In this document: positions 19,345 to 28,948 of the stretch, in pieces | Layout: each line of letters starts with the position of its first letter | Position numbering within the stretch: position 1 is the first letter of the stretch | Source of the DNA: Parashewanella tropica | GTDB taxonomy: Bacteria; Pseudomonadota; Gammaproteobacteria; Enterobacterales; Shewanellaceae | Length of the DNA: 64,000 bases | Reading direction: 5' to 3' | Assembly (NCBI RefSeq): GCF_004358445.1 | Contig: NZ_CP037951.1 | Span: 2,281,501 to 2,345,500, forward strand | Program-made: the position numbers and the translations under genes | The notes under the pieces: model-generated | Seen by the model: only the letters and a program-made list of their open reading frames with translations | What the model was told of the DNA's origin: nothing | Databases searched by the model: none

Positions 19345-20389
19345 TTGGATCGCTGAACTACAACGCCCCGATTTGAAAGAGATCGTACCATACGAAAGTG
19401 CACGAAAAATTGGTGGTGAAGCGGTAGTAATGATCAACGCTAACGAATCACCTTATAACAATATTGGACAAGTAAACTTAGATAACGTTAATCGATACCC
19501 AGAACCACAACCAGAGCTACTCATTAAGCGATATAGCGAGTACGCAGGTGTTAATCAACCCCAAATTCTCTGTACTCGCGGTGCAGATGAAGCAATTGAG
19601 TTACTGATCCGTACCTTTTGTACACCAAACAAAGACAGCATTAGTTACTTTGCTCCAAGCTATGGCATGTATGCGATTTCGGCTGAAACATGCGGGGTCA
19701 AGTCTGTTGCGATTCCATTTACCGATGACTTTACTTTACCTCAACTTAAAAGCAGCGATATCAATTCAAAACTGATTTTTATCTGTAATCCAAATAATCC
19801 AACTGGAACCCTTGTTTCTCCTGACTCAATTGAAAAGACCTTACAGCAATTTCCACAACAACTGGTTGTAGTAGATGAAGCCTATATTGAGTTTACGCCC
19901 ACGAGTTCTGTTGTTGATTTACTAGAAAACTATCCAAACTTGGTAGTACTTCGTACCCTATCCAAAGCCTTTGCATTGGCAGGGTTACGCTGCGGCTTCC
20001 TGTTGGCTAATCCAGCGATAATAAAGTTAGTAAGTAAAGTGATTGCTCCTTACCCAATTCCGACTCCAGTTGCCGAAATAGCACAACAATCTTTATCTCT
20101 AAATGGTATTGAGATAATGCAGCAACAAGTTTCAGAGCTTAATCAACAAAAACAACGATTAGAACGCTATTTGAAGAAAGCAGATATCCCTTACTTTGAA
20201 AGCTTCGGCAATTTTGTTTTAGCGAAATTTACAGAACCCCAAAAAATATGGCAAAGCCTTATTGATAACAGCATCTTGGCTCGTCGTTACAGCAATCCAC
20301 AGCTCAGTCGTTACATCCGTTTCACTATTGGTGATAGCACTCAAATCCAACAATTGATAGATACTTTAAGTGCTGGAGAACAAGCATGA
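19331..20389 (+). CDS. hisC: Histidinol-phosphate aminotransferase
   Basis: HisC is a PLP-dependent class II aminotransferase that converts imidazole-acetol phosphate to L-histidinol phosphate with glutamate. At 352 aa it has NANESPYNN near the N-terminus, [20 protein letters not shown] (cofactor Asp) and [12 protein letters not shown], which holds the Schiff-base lysine. Arg in RYIRFTIG near the C-terminus would bind the substrate carboxylate. It starts inside the end of hisD and overlaps hisB by four bases, indicating translational coupling. Confidence 0.97.
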   Translation: MENLNWIAELQRPDLKEIVPYESARKIGGEAVVMINANESPYNNIGQVNLDNVNRYPEPQPELLIKRYSEYAGVNQPQILCTRGADEAIELLIRTFCTPNKDSISYFAPSYGMYAISAETCGVKSVAIPFTDDFTLPQLKSSDINSKLIFICNPNNPTGTLVSPDSIEKTLQQFPQQLVVVDEAYIEFTPTSSVVDLLENYPNLVVLRTLSKAFALAGLRCGFLLANPAIIKLVSKVIAPYPIPTPVAEIAQQSLSLNGIEIMQQQVSELNQQKQRLERYLKKADIPYFESFGNFVLAKFTEPQKIWQSLIDNSILARRYSNPQLSRYIRFTIGDSTQIQQLIDTLSAGEQA

Positions 20390-21474
20390 CACAATACATC
20401 CCTACAACAAAAACCAAAATGTTACTTATCGACCGTGACGGCACCTTAGTAAAAGAGCCTGAAATAGATAAGCAACTGGATAGACTAGATAAAGTTGAAT
20501 TTGAGCCCAATGTCATCCCCGCCCTACTTAAATTACAAAGTGAAGGCTACAAACTCATTTTGATCAGTAATCAAGATGGTTTAGGTACCGATTCTTTTCC
20601 AACGGCTGACTTTGAAGAATCACATCAATTCGTGATGAACTTATTTGCTAGCCAAGGTGTGAAATTTGAAGACGAGCTCATTTGCCCGCACTTTGACAGT
20701 GATAACTGTAGTTGCCGTAAGCCGAAACTGGGTTTGGTCAAACACTTACTCACGAATGGATGTATTGATTTCGAAACGTCAGTCGTTATTGGTGATCGGG
20801 ACACCGATATTCAACTCGCCGATGCGATGGGCTTAAAAGGCATCAAATATGACCGTGGGCAAATGAATTGGGATGCCATTGTCGCATCACTGGGTGATAC
20901 TCCTCGCCAAGCAAGTGTCGAGCGCAATACTAAAGAAACAAAAATCAAAGTGACAGTAAATCTAGATAAAACACAATCAAGTCAAATCAATACAGGCATT
21001 GGCTTTTTCGATCACATGCTCGACCAAATCGCCACTCATGCAGGCTTTTATCTTAACGTTGATGTATCTGGTGATTTACACATCGACGATCATCACACCA
21101 TAGAAGATACAGGTATCGCCCTTGGACAAACCATGAAAAAAGCATTGGGAGATAAACGTGGTATCGGACGATTTGGGTTTAGCTTGCCTATGGATGAAAC
21201 TCAAGCTCAGTGCTTAATCGATTTATCGGGTCGTGCATACTTTAAATATGATGTGAATTACACTCGCGACCAAGTGGGCGATATGGCAACCGAAATGGTA
21301 CCTCACTTTTTCCATTCTTTATCAGATGGATTGCTGTGTAACCTCCACATCTCCGCAAAAGGAGAAAACCAACACCACTTAGTAGAATCACAATTTAAAG
21401 CGCTCGGTCGTTGTTTACGTCAAGCTATTAAGGTTGAGTCTGATGTGCTGCCATCCAGTAAAGGGACACTCTAA
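20386..21474 (+). CDS. hisB: Bifunctional histidinol-phosphatase / imidazoleglycerol-phosphate dehydratase
   Basis: HisB carries two activities in the 362-aa enteric-type fusion. The N-terminal HAD phosphatase has [10 protein letters not shown] near residue 13 and a zinc-binding Cys/His cluster ([15 protein letters not shown]). The C-terminal IGPD domain (about residues 175-362) has [29 protein letters not shown] and [12 protein letters not shown], whose histidines and glutamates bind manganese. The start overlaps the hisC stop and its stop overlaps the hisH start. Confidence 0.98.
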   Translation: MTQYIPTTKTKMLLIDRDGTLVKEPEIDKQLDRLDKVEFEPNVIPALLKLQSEGYKLILISNQDGLGTDSFPTADFEESHQFVMNLFASQGVKFEDELICPHFDSDNCSCRKPKLGLVKHLLTNGCIDFETSVVIGDRDTDIQLADAMGLKGIKYDRGQMNWDAIVASLGDTPRQASVERNTKETKIKVTVNLDKTQSSQINTGIGFFDHMLDQIATHAGFYLNVDVSGDLHIDDHHTIEDTGIALGQTMKKALGDKRGIGRFGFSLPMDETQAQCLIDLSGRAYFKYDVNYTRDQVGDMATEMVPHFFHSLSDGLLCNLHISAKGENQHHLVESQFKALGRCLRQAIKVESDVLPSSKGTL

Positions 21475-22103
21475 TGGTTGAAACCAGCAAAAATAATACT
21501 GTGATTATCGACACAGGTGTTTGTAATCTCACCTCTGTATATCAAGCCGTTAGACGCATAACGGATGATGTTATTGTTAGTGACAACCCTAAGATAATAA
21601 AGCAAGCAGCAAGAGTAATATTACCGGGTGTAGGTGCAGCACAACCGGGAATGCAATCCCTAATTAGCAAAGGATTAGTTGAAACCATACAACAACTCAC
21701 TCAACCTGTTTTAGGCATTTGTTTGGGTATGCAATTACTGACTGAGACATCACAAGAATCAAGCAACAGTTCTCGTGTAAATACGCTTGGTGTAATACCA
21801 ACTCAGGTCGAGCAATTAGAAAGCCAAGGACAGCCACTACCTCATATGGGATGGAATCAACTTAGCAATATGACACATCCAATATTTGATGGAATTGCGG
21901 ATAACGCCTTTGTCTATTTTGTTCACAGCTATGGCGCTCCTATTAGCGGCTACACCATTGCCAGCACCGATTATGGCAACCTGTTCAGTGCAGCTATAGC
22001 CAAAGACAACTTTATCGGCTTGCAATTTCATCCTGAAAAAAGCGGCAACACAGGCTCAGCCATTTTGAATAATTTTATAAATTTAAGGATTGAACAAAAA
22101 TGA
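21474..22103 (+). CDS. hisH: Imidazole glycerol phosphate synthase glutaminase subunit
   Basis: HisH is a class I glutamine amidotransferase that feeds ammonia to HisF. The 209-aa protein has the nucleophile Cys in GICLGMQLL, the oxyanion region [11 protein letters not shown], and the His-Glu of the triad in LQFHPEKSG. It works as a HisH-HisF heterodimer, and hisA lies between the two genes as in enteric operons. Start and stop both overlap neighbouring genes (TAATG and ATGA). Confidence 0.97.
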   Translation: MVETSKNNTVIIDTGVCNLTSVYQAVRRITDDVIVSDNPKIIKQAARVILPGVGAAQPGMQSLISKGLVETIQQLTQPVLGICLGMQLLTETSQESSNSSRVNTLGVIPTQVEQLESQGQPLPHMGWNQLSNMTHPIFDGIADNAFVYFVHSYGAPISGYTIASTDYGNLFSAAIAKDNFIGLQFHPEKSGNTGSAILNNFINLRIEQK

Positions 22104-22837
22104 TCATCCCAGCGATTGATTTAATTGACGGAAAAGTGGTTCGTCTATTCCAAGGTGATTACGCAAAACAAACGGATTTTAGTGTCGATCCACTAATCCA
22201 ATTGCAATCCTATCAACAACAAGGTGCCACTTGGCTTCACCTCGTGGACTTAACTGGCGCAAAGTATCCTGAAAAACGTCAACTGCCTCTAATAAAAAAC
22301 CTAACACAATCATTATCTGCCAATATTCAAGTTGGTGGTGGAATACGCAAAATTGAGCAAGTTGAAGCACTACTAAATATTGGAGTACAACGTGTGGTGA
22401 TTGGCTCATTAGCCGTTAGCCAACCTGAAATCGTTAAACAATGCTTTGAACGATTTGGAGCCGAACGAATTTGTTTAGCCCTAGACATCAACATTTCAGA
22501 AGATGGTAAAAAGTGTGTCGCGACCTCAGGCTGGCAAGCAAACTCTAATGTTACGTTAGAAAATGTACTCGACACATATCAAGCTTACGATGTTGAGCAT
22601 TGTCTAGTCACTGATATTTCATGTGATGGCACCTTACAAGGCGCGAACGTTAACTTATACCAAGAGCTATCACAGCAATACCCCAATATTCAATGGCAAG
22701 CATCTGGTGGGATCGGAAATCTACAAGACATCGAAAACGTTAAGCAATCTGGAGCACCAAGTGTCATTGTTGGTAAGGCGCTATTAATTAATGAGTTTAC
22801 GGTTGAGGAGGCAATCCAATGTTGGCAAAACGGGTAA
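22100..22837 (+). CDS. hisA: ProFAR isomerase
   Basis: HisA is a TIM-barrel isomerase that opens the ribose ring of ProFAR in an Amadori rearrangement. At 245 aa it starts [16 protein letters not shown], with the catalytic Asp in PAIDL. The second acid is in [10 protein letters not shown], and phosphate-binding loops are QVGGGIR and ASGGIGN. It overlaps hisH by four bases and hisF by 19, so translation is tightly coupled. Confidence 0.97.
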   Translation: MIIPAIDLIDGKVVRLFQGDYAKQTDFSVDPLIQLQSYQQQGATWLHLVDLTGAKYPEKRQLPLIKNLTQSLSANIQVGGGIRKIEQVEALLNIGVQRVVIGSLAVSQPEIVKQCFERFGAERICLALDINISEDGKKCVATSGWQANSNVTLENVLDTYQAYDVEHCLVTDISCDGTLQGANVNLYQELSQQYPNIQWQASGGIGNLQDIENVKQSGAPSVIVGKALLINEFTVEEAIQCWQNG

Positions 22838-23595
22838 TCCCCTGCTTAGACGTACGCGACGGTAAAGTGGTCAAAGGTGTGCAATTTACCAACCATAAAG
22901 TCATGGGTGATATTGTAGAGCTTGCAGCAAGGTATTCGTACGAAGGGGCTGATGAACTCGTATTTTATGACATTACCGCCAGTGCTTACGGCAATAAAGT
23001 CGATAAATCATGGGTTAAGCAAGTTGCCGAAGTGATCAACATTCCATTTTGTGTCGCTGGTGGCATTAAAACGCTAGAGCATGCCCGAGAAATTCTCGCC
23101 TATGGTGCAGATAAAATTTCCATCAATTCACCAGCACTTTCTGAGCCTGAACTGATCACTCGAATGCAAGACGAATTTGGTAAGCAATGTATCGTGGTTG
23201 GCATTGACTCATATCACGACCAAGCCACTAATAGTTACAAAGTAAAACAATTCACAGGCTCTGATGTCACCACACAATTTACCGACTGGTACACGCTTGA
23301 TTGGGTAGAAAAAGTGCAACAACTAGGCTGTGGTGAAATCGTACTCAATGCCATCAATCAAGATGGTGTAAAAAACGGTTACGACATTGAGCAATTACAA
23401 CAAGTCAGATCCATTTGCTCAGTACCGCTTATTGCATCGGGCGGCGCAGGAAGTACTCAGCATTTCATTGATGTGTTTAACCAGACCAATGTTGATGGTG
23501 CTCTAGCCGCTAGCGTATTTCACAAACAAGAAATCGCCATAAGCGATTTAAAACAGCAATTAGCTAGTAACCAAATACCGACCAGAATCGACTGA
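22819..23595 (+). CDS. hisF: Imidazole glycerol phosphate synthase cyclase subunit
   Basis: HisF uses ammonia from HisH to close the imidazole ring, releasing AICAR to purine synthesis. The 258-aa TIM barrel has [12 protein letters not shown] at the N-terminus with catalytic Asp, CVAGGIKT and IASGGAGS as phosphate-binding loops, and [14 protein letters not shown] with the second catalytic Asp. It begins within hisA. hisIE follows after a 7-base gap. Confidence 0.98.
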   Translation: MLAKRVIPCLDVRDGKVVKGVQFTNHKVMGDIVELAARYSYEGADELVFYDITASAYGNKVDKSWVKQVAEVINIPFCVAGGIKTLEHAREILAYGADKISINSPALSEPELITRMQDEFGKQCIVVGIDSYHDQATNSYKVKQFTGSDVTTQFTDWYTLDWVEKVQQLGCGEIVLNAINQDGVKNGYDIEQLQQVRSICSVPLIASGGAGSTQHFIDVFNQTNVDGALAASVFHKQEIAISDLKQQLASNQIPTRID

Positions 23596-23602
23596 GAACA
23601 AG

Positions 23603-24220
23603 ATGACAAAGATTACCCTAACAAACTTATCCAATATCGACTGGGAAAAACAAAACCACTTAGTGCCTGCCATTGTGCAAGACTATCAATCAGGGCAAGT
23701 ATTAATGCTTGGTTATATGAACGCCGAAGCACTTAACCAAACATTAACAACCAAACAAGTCACCTTTTTTAGTCGAAGCAAGCAAAGGCTTTGGGTAAAA
23801 GGCGAAAGCTCAGGTAACTTCCTAACACTAGTATCAGCCAGTATTGATTGCGACAACGATAGCCTGCTAATTCAAGCGATTCCTAACGGACCAACCTGTC
23901 ACTTAGGCACTACCAGTTGTTGGGATGATGAAACCGCACAACCATTTTTACAGGGTTTATCTCAACTTATCAAAACAAGAAAAAATGCGGATGGAGAAAA
24001 GAGTTACACCAAATCCTTATTTGATTCAGGTGTAAAACGTATCGCCCAAAAAGTAGGAGAAGAAGGCGTTGAAGTCGCCCTTGCTGCTACCGTTAATGAT
24101 AAAGAAGAACTCATTAACGAAAGTGCCGATCTACTCTTTCATTTAATGGTATTACTGGAATCCCAAAACTTATCCCTAAAAGATACGATAAGCTGTTTGC
24201 AATCAAGGCATAAGCAATAA
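23603..24220 (+). CDS. hisI: Phosphoribosyl-AMP cyclohydrolase / phosphoribosyl-ATP pyrophosphatase
   Basis: HisIE carries steps two and three of the pathway in a single 205-aa protein. The N-terminal HisI half has [22 protein letters not shown], the metal-binding [10 protein letters not shown] and CHLGTTSCW. The C-terminal HisE half (about residue 110 on) has [19 protein letters not shown] and [10 protein letters not shown], the MazG-like acidic helix pair. It is the last gene of the operon; a terminator follows about 35 bases downstream. Confidence 0.97.
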   Translation: MTKITLTNLSNIDWEKQNHLVPAIVQDYQSGQVLMLGYMNAEALNQTLTTKQVTFFSRSKQRLWVKGESSGNFLTLVSASIDCDNDSLLIQAIPNGPTCHLGTTSCWDDETAQPFLQGLSQLIKTRKNADGEKSYTKSLFDSGVKRIAQKVGEEGVEVALAATVNDKEELINESADLLFHLMVLLESQNLSLKDTISCLQSRHKQ

Positions 24221-24255
24221 ACAACTTAAAACGTCTAGCATTTATCCACTTAAGC

Positions 24256-24294
24256 GCCGATACTTGATTTTAGCTTGACCGAGTATCGGCTTTT
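24256..24294 (+). terminator. his operon terminator
   Basis: An 8-bp perfect stem (GCCGATAC/GTATCGGC) with a 19-nt loop is followed by four T residues. Its loop and right arm contain the -35 and spacer of the following tRNA promoter. Confidence 0.7.
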
Positions 24295-24303
24295 GCGTAA
24301 AGT
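24275..24303 (+). promoter_or_regulatory. tRNA-Ser promoter
   Basis: TTGACC and TAAAGT are separated by exactly 17 bp, followed by a GC-rich discriminator (AGCGCCCC) of the kind seen at stringently controlled stable-RNA promoters. The tRNA 5' end lies about 45 bases downstream. Confidence 0.75.
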
Positions 24304-24348
24304 AGCGCCCCGTCGACAGCGAAGTCTCGCGATTCTCGACAACAAAAC

Positions 24349-24436
24349 GGTGAGGTGTCCGAGTGGCCGAAGGAGCACGCCTGGAAAGTGTGTATACGGA
24401 AACGTATCGAGGGTTCGAATCCCTCCCTCACCGCCA
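24349..24436 (+). tRNA. tRNA-Ser (anticodon GGA)
   Basis: This is an 88-nt class II tRNA. The acceptor GGTGAGG pairs with CCTCACC before G-CCA, the anticodon loop CTGGAAA gives GGA, a long variable arm (TGTATACGGAAACGTATC region) is present, and the T arm carries GGTTCGAATCC. CCA is encoded. The last 20 bases double as the attL core of the genomic island. Confidence 0.97.
24417..24436 (+). other. attL core of tRNA-Ser island
   Basis: The 20 bases GAATCCCTCCCTCACCGCCA at the tRNA 3' end recur exactly at 40416-40435 in direct orientation. An integrase gene begins 101 bases downstream, the standard arrangement for tyrosine-recombinase islands that rebuild the tRNA gene on insertion. Confidence 0.92.
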
Positions 24437-24500
24437 GATTTTATTTAAGCCACTGATAAATAAGTAGTTTTAATCTAGCGGTTACCGACATTCACAAACA

Positions 24501-24522
24501 TCTGTCACATAACTCTGTCACA
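24501..24522 (+). repeat. Island-end 22-bp repeat, left copy (candidate integrase arm site)
   Basis: Two TCTGTCACA-type units lie in tandem. A copy matching at 20 of 22 positions lies at 40326-40347 in the same orientation, about 65-80 bp inside the opposite att core. Such paired repeats near both ends are what integrase arm sites look like. Confidence 0.65.
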
Positions 24523-24536
24523 AATCAGAGGTTAAA

Positions 24537-26264
24537 ATGGCAAAAATGTTGACGAATCACCTTTATCAATTCTCGAATTCAAAAAATTTTTTTCTAAGAT
24601 TTCGACTTCCTCGGATCGTTTTTCAAAAAACCTGTTATATTCCTCGAAACGGCTACTTTTGCGGCTCGTTGCAAACGGATGATGCTGCAACCGCACAGTT
24701 GTTGGGAGCCTTCATTAAACGCAATCTTGATAAGGACATCGAGACCATGACAGAAAATGTAACAGTAAAACTTTTCCCACTAGGCGATGAGTACGTACCA
24801 TTTGAGGGCTCTGATTTACACAGAGCGTTTATGACTGATGTTAAACAGCATGAAATCAGGCAAATTTTAAAACAACGTTTCTCAGCGCTTTTAGAGGTAG
24901 GCAAGAAACTCATTAACAATAGTTTTTATCCAAATGTCTCGCCTGGTAGTAGGACTCTTTCAGAGCAGGAACTCGATTCTCTTGAGGAAATTGCACCTAA
25001 CCTTGTATCTACAAACGATCCATTAACTCATTCAATGCCCCAATTTATTTCTGAGTACAACGAACTTGATGAACACAAGGCTTATGCACTCAGCACAATG
25101 ATCCGCATGATGAACCAGTTTTTTCTTCAACTCGATAAACTAAGCAATGACAACGCTTTTGAAGACCTAACTGTGACGACAAATGAAGTAGATCCAATTA
25201 AAGCACTACCTATTCTAACTCATCAGCACCTTTTAACACTCGCTAAAAAAAGGTTAGTGGAAGAAAGTGACAACAATGGCCATTCAAGTGAGGAGTTTAG
25301 CATGAATCATCTTTTCAAAAAGTTCTGCGAAGAAAAAAAGCGTTCCGTTAAAGAAACAACTCTGCACCACTATCAAATGTCGTTCGCAATGTTAAGCGAA
25401 TGGTATGGTTCAGAGCTTGATGTACGCGAAATCGATAAAAAGCTAGCTGTTGAAATAAAGAGGAAAGTGATGGAACGATCTGGAATGGGGCAGAATCATC
25501 AGGCTTTATCAGCAAAACGGATCAATGCCATTCTATCCAACTTCCGCACTTTTATGACTTGGTATCTTGCACATTCTGATGAAGACAAACCAAACCCATT
25601 TTCCGGTCTAGATGTTAAAGAAAACAGACAAACGCAGCGATTTGAGCGAAGAAAATTTGAGTCGAATGAACTTTCACAGGTTCTTAACTATCAATTCAAG
25701 CGAAGTAACGAAGCACAAGGCTTCAGAACTGCTGCCTATTGGTTCCCAATTCTTGGTCGCTACACAGGAATGAGATTGAATGAGATAGCACAACTTACTC
25801 CAAAGCAGATCAAACTTGAGGGCGAGATCTGGCTTATTGATTTACATGGCGCCTCACTTAAAACTGAAGGTTCTGAAAGGATAATTCCTATCCATCCTAA
25901 GCTTGTTGAACTCGGATTTATTGAGTTTGTAAAAAAACAGCGTCATAAAGGAACTGCCAGAGTGTTTCCAGAGCTAAAAAAAGGTGCGCACAGCCTAGGT
26001 GATTCGATCAGTCGTTGGTTTAACCGGACAATGCTTAAAAATATCGGCATAAACAAAGACGATGAACACCTAAACGGCAATAAAATCGACTTTCATTGCC
26101 TTAGAAAGACTTTTTCCGACGAATTGCTTTGTATGGGCGTAGAACTATCACTTGTAAAGACGCTCATGGGTCATAGCATGGATGACGATATCACCTACAG
26201 ACACTACAAGTCCTCTCAGACTGATATCAAGGTTCTTTATGATATTGTTTGCAAGATTAAATAA
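24537..26264 (+). CDS. Tyrosine recombinase/integrase of the island
   Basis: This site-specific recombinase should catalyse insertion and excision at tRNA-Ser. At 575 aa it is long for the family. The N-terminal half (about residues 1-260) is poorly conserved, followed by a SAM-like core-binding domain (about 265-365, FKKFCEEKKRSVKETTLHHY) and the catalytic domain. Catalytic residues are Arg413 (TGMRLNEI), His520 and Arg523 (FHCLRKTF), His546 (LMGHSM) and Tyr554 or Tyr557 (ITYRHY). The gene starts 100 bases after attL and reads into the island. The 22-bp repeat lies just before its ATG, so autoregulation by its own binding site is plausible. Confidence 0.93.
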   Translation: MAKMLTNHLYQFSNSKNFFLRFRLPRIVFQKTCYIPRNGYFCGSLQTDDAATAQLLGAFIKRNLDKDIETMTENVTVKLFPLGDEYVPFEGSDLHRAFMTDVKQHEIRQILKQRFSALLEVGKKLINNSFYPNVSPGSRTLSEQELDSLEEIAPNLVSTNDPLTHSMPQFISEYNELDEHKAYALSTMIRMMNQFFLQLDKLSNDNAFEDLTVTTNEVDPIKALPILTHQHLLTLAKKRLVEESDNNGHSSEEFSMNHLFKKFCEEKKRSVKETTLHHYQMSFAMLSEWYGSELDVREIDKKLAVEIKRKVMERSGMGQNHQALSAKRINAILSNFRTFMTWYLAHSDEDKPNPFSGLDVKENRQTQRFERRKFESNELSQVLNYQFKRSNEAQGFRTAAYWFPILGRYTGMRLNEIAQLTPKQIKLEGEIWLIDLHGASLKTEGSERIIPIHPKLVELGFIEFVKKQRHKGTARVFPELKKGAHSLGDSISRWFNRTMLKNIGINKDDEHLNGNKIDFHCLRKTFSDELLCMGVELSLVKTLMGHSMDDDITYRHYKSSQTDIKVLYDIVCKIK

Positions 26265-26451
26265 GCTCAGCAAAATCAATGATTTTAATATATACAAAGC
26301 TGCAAATTGAAACATTCGGCACTCAATTTAATTTACATTGAGTGCTCAGTTTGGATTTGTTTGGGTATATTGTGGTGGGGAAAGGTTTTGGTCTTATTAG
26401 GTTAGCTCTAGAGACGAAATTAAGAGTTACCAAATCAATTAATTTTTGTTC

Positions 26452-26490
26452 ACCAAATTGGTTGACACTTGTTAATTTAGTCAATATTAT
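26452..26490 (+). promoter_or_regulatory. Promoter/operator of the XRE-ImmA operon
   Basis: TTGACA (26462-26467) and TATTAT (26485-26490) are 17 bp apart, a near-consensus sigma-70 promoter. The palindrome ACCAAATTGGT (26452-26462) abuts and overlaps the -35, where a repressor would block polymerase; the downstream XRE protein is the obvious candidate. Confidence 0.7.
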
Positions 26491-26519
26491 ACCAATCGAA
26501 ACCTAAGGAGGGTTTAGTC

Positions 26520-26879
26520 ATGGCATTAACAGATTTTGGTAAGGCTATTAGAAAAGCCAGAATAGACATCAACTACTCATTGCGAAAAATGGCAACAGAG
26601 TTAGAAACGTCACCAGCATATCTGAGCTGCTTAGAAACTGGAAGTAAAAAAATATCAATGGATTGGGTAAAAAAAATAGATGCTTTCTTAGAAAAAAAAG
26701 GTAGCAAAATTCATAATATTGAAATGTTAGCAAACGTTTCAAATGAAACTGTTCCTTTAAGTGGGTTATCGCAGCAACATCAGATGCTAGTAGCTGGTTT
26801 TGCAAGTTCTCAATTTAACCCAGAACAATTGAAAATGTTGGCGGATTTACTTCATGAGATTGAGGGAGAAAATGCATAA
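26520..26879 (+). CDS. XRE-family transcriptional regulator
   Basis: This 119-aa protein has an N-terminal helix-turn-helix (about residues 7-60: FGKAIRKARI, SLRKMATELETSPAYLSCLETG) of the Cro/CI type. The C-terminal 50 residues are Gln/Leu-rich and could dimerise. A strong AAGGAGGG ribosome site precedes the ATG. Its stop overlaps the start of the ImmA/IrrE peptidase gene, the arrangement of ImmR-ImmA and many toxin-antitoxin or element-control modules. By analogy it would repress island functions until cleaved by its partner. Confidence 0.88.
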   Translation: MALTDFGKAIRKARIDINYSLRKMATELETSPAYLSCLETGSKKISMDWVKKIDAFLEKKGSKIHNIEMLANVSNETVPLSGLSQQHQMLVAGFASSQFNPEQLKMLADLLHEIEGENA

Positions 26880-27346
26880 TGGATTATCAACTAAGGGGAA
26901 ACCGCGTTTCCCCTATGCATATTGAAGATATAAGAGCTAGAGCATTAAAAGTTGCCAAAGCATTCAAAATAAACAAGCGAAACAAAAGAAACCTAGAAGA
27001 CTCTTTTGAAGCCTTATCAATGTATGGAATTACACTATCCGTATTACCAGATGATGAGTGGCTTGGTTTCACAAGAGGACACTACGATCCTGCAAGTTTA
27101 ACTATAACTGTTCCAAGTAAAATATACGAAGGAGCATGTGATGGAGAGCAGGATGCATTATTCGTGATGCTGCACGAACTAGGCCATTTATTTTTATTGC
27201 ATAAAGCAGTGTTACATTGCGCAGATACAATACCAACACAATCTGAAGACGCTGAATGGCAAGCTGACAGTTTTGCTGATGTAATATTGGAACATTTGGG
27301 GTATCAAACTCAACAGCTATCTTTCGAGTTTGGAATTCAAATGTAA
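26879..27346 (+). CDS. ImmA/IrrE-family metallopeptidase
   Basis: This 155-aa predicted zinc peptidase belongs to the family that cleaves partner XRE repressors. The motif MLHELGHLFLLH (HExxH near residue 99) is intact, with further acids downstream (SEDAEWQADSFAD) that supply the third ligand, as in the usual EADxFA motif. The gene overlaps the regulator gene by one base and is probably co-translated with it. A role in switching the island on under stress is inferred from ImmA of ICEBs1 and IrrE of Deinococcus. Confidence 0.9.
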   Translation: MDYQLRGNRVSPMHIEDIRARALKVAKAFKINKRNKRNLEDSFEALSMYGITLSVLPDDEWLGFTRGHYDPASLTITVPSKIYEGACDGEQDALFVMLHELGHLFLLHKAVLHCADTIPTQSEDAEWQADSFADVILEHLGYQTQQLSFEFGIQM

Positions 27347-27348
27347 AA

Positions 27349-27370
27349 AGCTCTGCCTAAAGGCAGAGCT
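27349..27370 (-). terminator. Hairpin after ImmA gene
   Basis: A 10-bp perfect stem (AGCTCTGCCT/AGGCAGAGCT) has a two-base loop. The T-run is on the minus strand (TTTTTACA), so canonical termination would act on antisense transcripts. For the plus-strand operon it may serve as a stabilising 3' hairpin. Confidence 0.6.
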
Positions 27371-27530
27371 ATGGGGTTGGTATGGTTATTGGCGTAACCT
27401 AGTCCAACGTGTTATTAACCTAGAGTTTAGTTTCAAGGTCATAACGAATTCCATAGCGGAGAATATGACAAAAATCATTTTTCCGCAAGTATTTCCTTGT
27501 GATTAAACTCCACTACATGGAGAATTTCAC

Positions 27531-27674
27531 ATGAAATCAGGTTATTGCCCTAAGTGCAAAAATACTTGTGATGTGACTTTTGCTCGAAGTGTGGTTCGTG
27601 ACGGTAAAGTGTATTACCCAAAGAAAGCTAAATGCTTTGTCATACCACATTGTACTCGATGCAATAAAAAGTAA
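27531..27674 (+). CDS. Zinc-ribbon microprotein
   Basis: This 47-aa protein carries CPKCKNTC near the N-terminus and HCTRC near the C-terminus, a paired CxxC arrangement expected to bind one zinc. The middle is basic and the C-terminus lysine-rich, so nucleic-acid binding is plausible. GGAGA lies seven bases before the ATG, and a strong terminator follows. It falls below common gene-caller cut-offs. Function unknown; it sits just downstream of the XRE/ImmA module inside the island. Confidence 0.75.
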   Translation: MKSGYCPKCKNTCDVTFARSVVRDGKVYYPKKAKCFVIPHCTRCNKK

Positions 27675-27693
27675 GACAATCTGTGCTGATTCA

Positions 27694-27720
27694 AAGCAAC
27701 TGCTAGTCAGTTGCTTTTTT
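27694..27720 (+). terminator. Rho-independent terminator
   Basis: A 9-bp stem (AAGCAACTG/CAGTTGCTT) with a CTAGT loop ends in a run of T residues, 20 bases after the microprotein stop. It supports that small gene being a real transcription unit. Confidence 0.9.
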
Positions 27721-27853
27721 GTATTGGCCCCCACTTAAACTCAAATTTAAGTTTCAAAGGCTTCTTTGACCTCAAAAATACTCCAGCATCAATTTAACAA
27801 AAAAGCTGTTGTTTCTCAGCCAACACCAAGCGTTCCTTATGGCAAAATCTTGC

Positions 27854-27960
27854 GCGTTCCCCTTGTAAAAGTATAAAGCGTTCCCCTTGCGTATTTTGGC
27901 GCAAGAGTAACGGGGGGAGATAGATCAAAATAGCTTACTCAACTTTTACAAAGGGAACGC
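27854..27960. repeat. Direct and inverted repeats of a 12-18 bp motif
   Basis: GCGTTCCCCTTG occurs at 27854-27865 and 27878-27889. The extended motif GCGTTCCCCTTGTAAAAG (27854-27871) recurs inverted at 27943-27960 with one mismatch. The whole gap 27721-28258 lacks a convincing gene. The pattern could be protein-binding iterons, an origin-like element or a transposon relic. Confidence 0.7.
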
Positions 27961-28082
27961 CTCAAACTCACACGGTTAAAGGCTTTGCTTCGATTTTATC
28001 CTTAGTAAATTATAGTTGTATTCGAATGATCGGCAAAAGTGCCTTAAATGGTGCTAAAAAAAGCCCTATTGCGCCCCTTATT

Positions 28083-28108
28083 CTCAGCGACTAACGCAGA
28101 GTTTTTTT
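28083..28108 (+). terminator. Candidate terminator
   Basis: An imperfect stem (CTCaGCG/CGCaGAG) is followed by seven T residues. No gene lies directly upstream on the plus strand, so it could end a transcript from the repeat-containing gap. Confidence 0.45.
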
Positions 28109-28735
28109 CTTTTAACCGAAACAAAATTGGCATGTTTGGCTGGTAAATGTCGAGCATAAACAGATAAGTAATAACACCTTCAATTACGACAAAACTCACT
28201 TTTCGTACACAACGTGATAATTTTTAAGACTTGTTAAATATGCATCGGATCATCAAACTTAGAGAATTGCAGTCTGGGCTTCACGTGACCTCACTAGCCA
28301 GTACAGCAACCATGTGATCAGCGCGTCAAAAACAATACCTGAACCAAACAACACTGCGATATTTGATAGCGTAGGAACATACCAACCTTTTAAATAACAG
28401 ACATATGCTGCACCGTAATAAAGAATGTTTATTACCATTGATTGGTAAAGCAGTAGATCTGTTCGACCAGTTCCGTAGAAATAGCTATCGATGACATTGT
28501 TAAGTGCAAAAACGACATAAAAACCAGACAAGAGGATCACTAAACTAACCACCTCATGAGCATTAGCGACCCCCATGACGTTTTTAATAAACGCTTCCCA
28601 TAAAGGCATTGTAATTAGCCATAACGTTACAATAAACAAAGTTAGCTTCAAGTACTTATTGATACATTTTTTACTCAGCCCATTTTGAATCGCTGCTTCT
28701 CGTTTAATTACCTGCCCCAATATATGGTACGTCCC

Positions 28736-28948
28736 GTTATTGCAACTAGAGTTAAAAATAACGAGCTGATTTGCGCTAATATATTCAGAGTCTTTTTGAG
28801 ACCTTCATTAGTCTCAGCTCTATGATGAGGTATGCGCCAGACTGTCCTCACAAAGCGAAAAGCATTTTACATTGCTGTTTGGGGCAACAGGTCATCAGTC
28901 TGGTGGTCTAACCGTTGTGTCATCTTTTACTCTCACTGCAAATTCTGA
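28736..28948 (-). ncRNA. Candidate bridge/seek RNA region of the IS
   Basis: The 3' non-coding end of the element can fold into several hairpins: TGAGAC/GTCTCA (28797-28816) and CCAGACTG/CAGTCTGG (28837-28844 with 28896-28903), which encloses a third small stem. IS110/IS1111 elements are known to encode a structured guide RNA in a non-coding end. Its presence here is inference from position and foldability. Confidence 0.35.
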
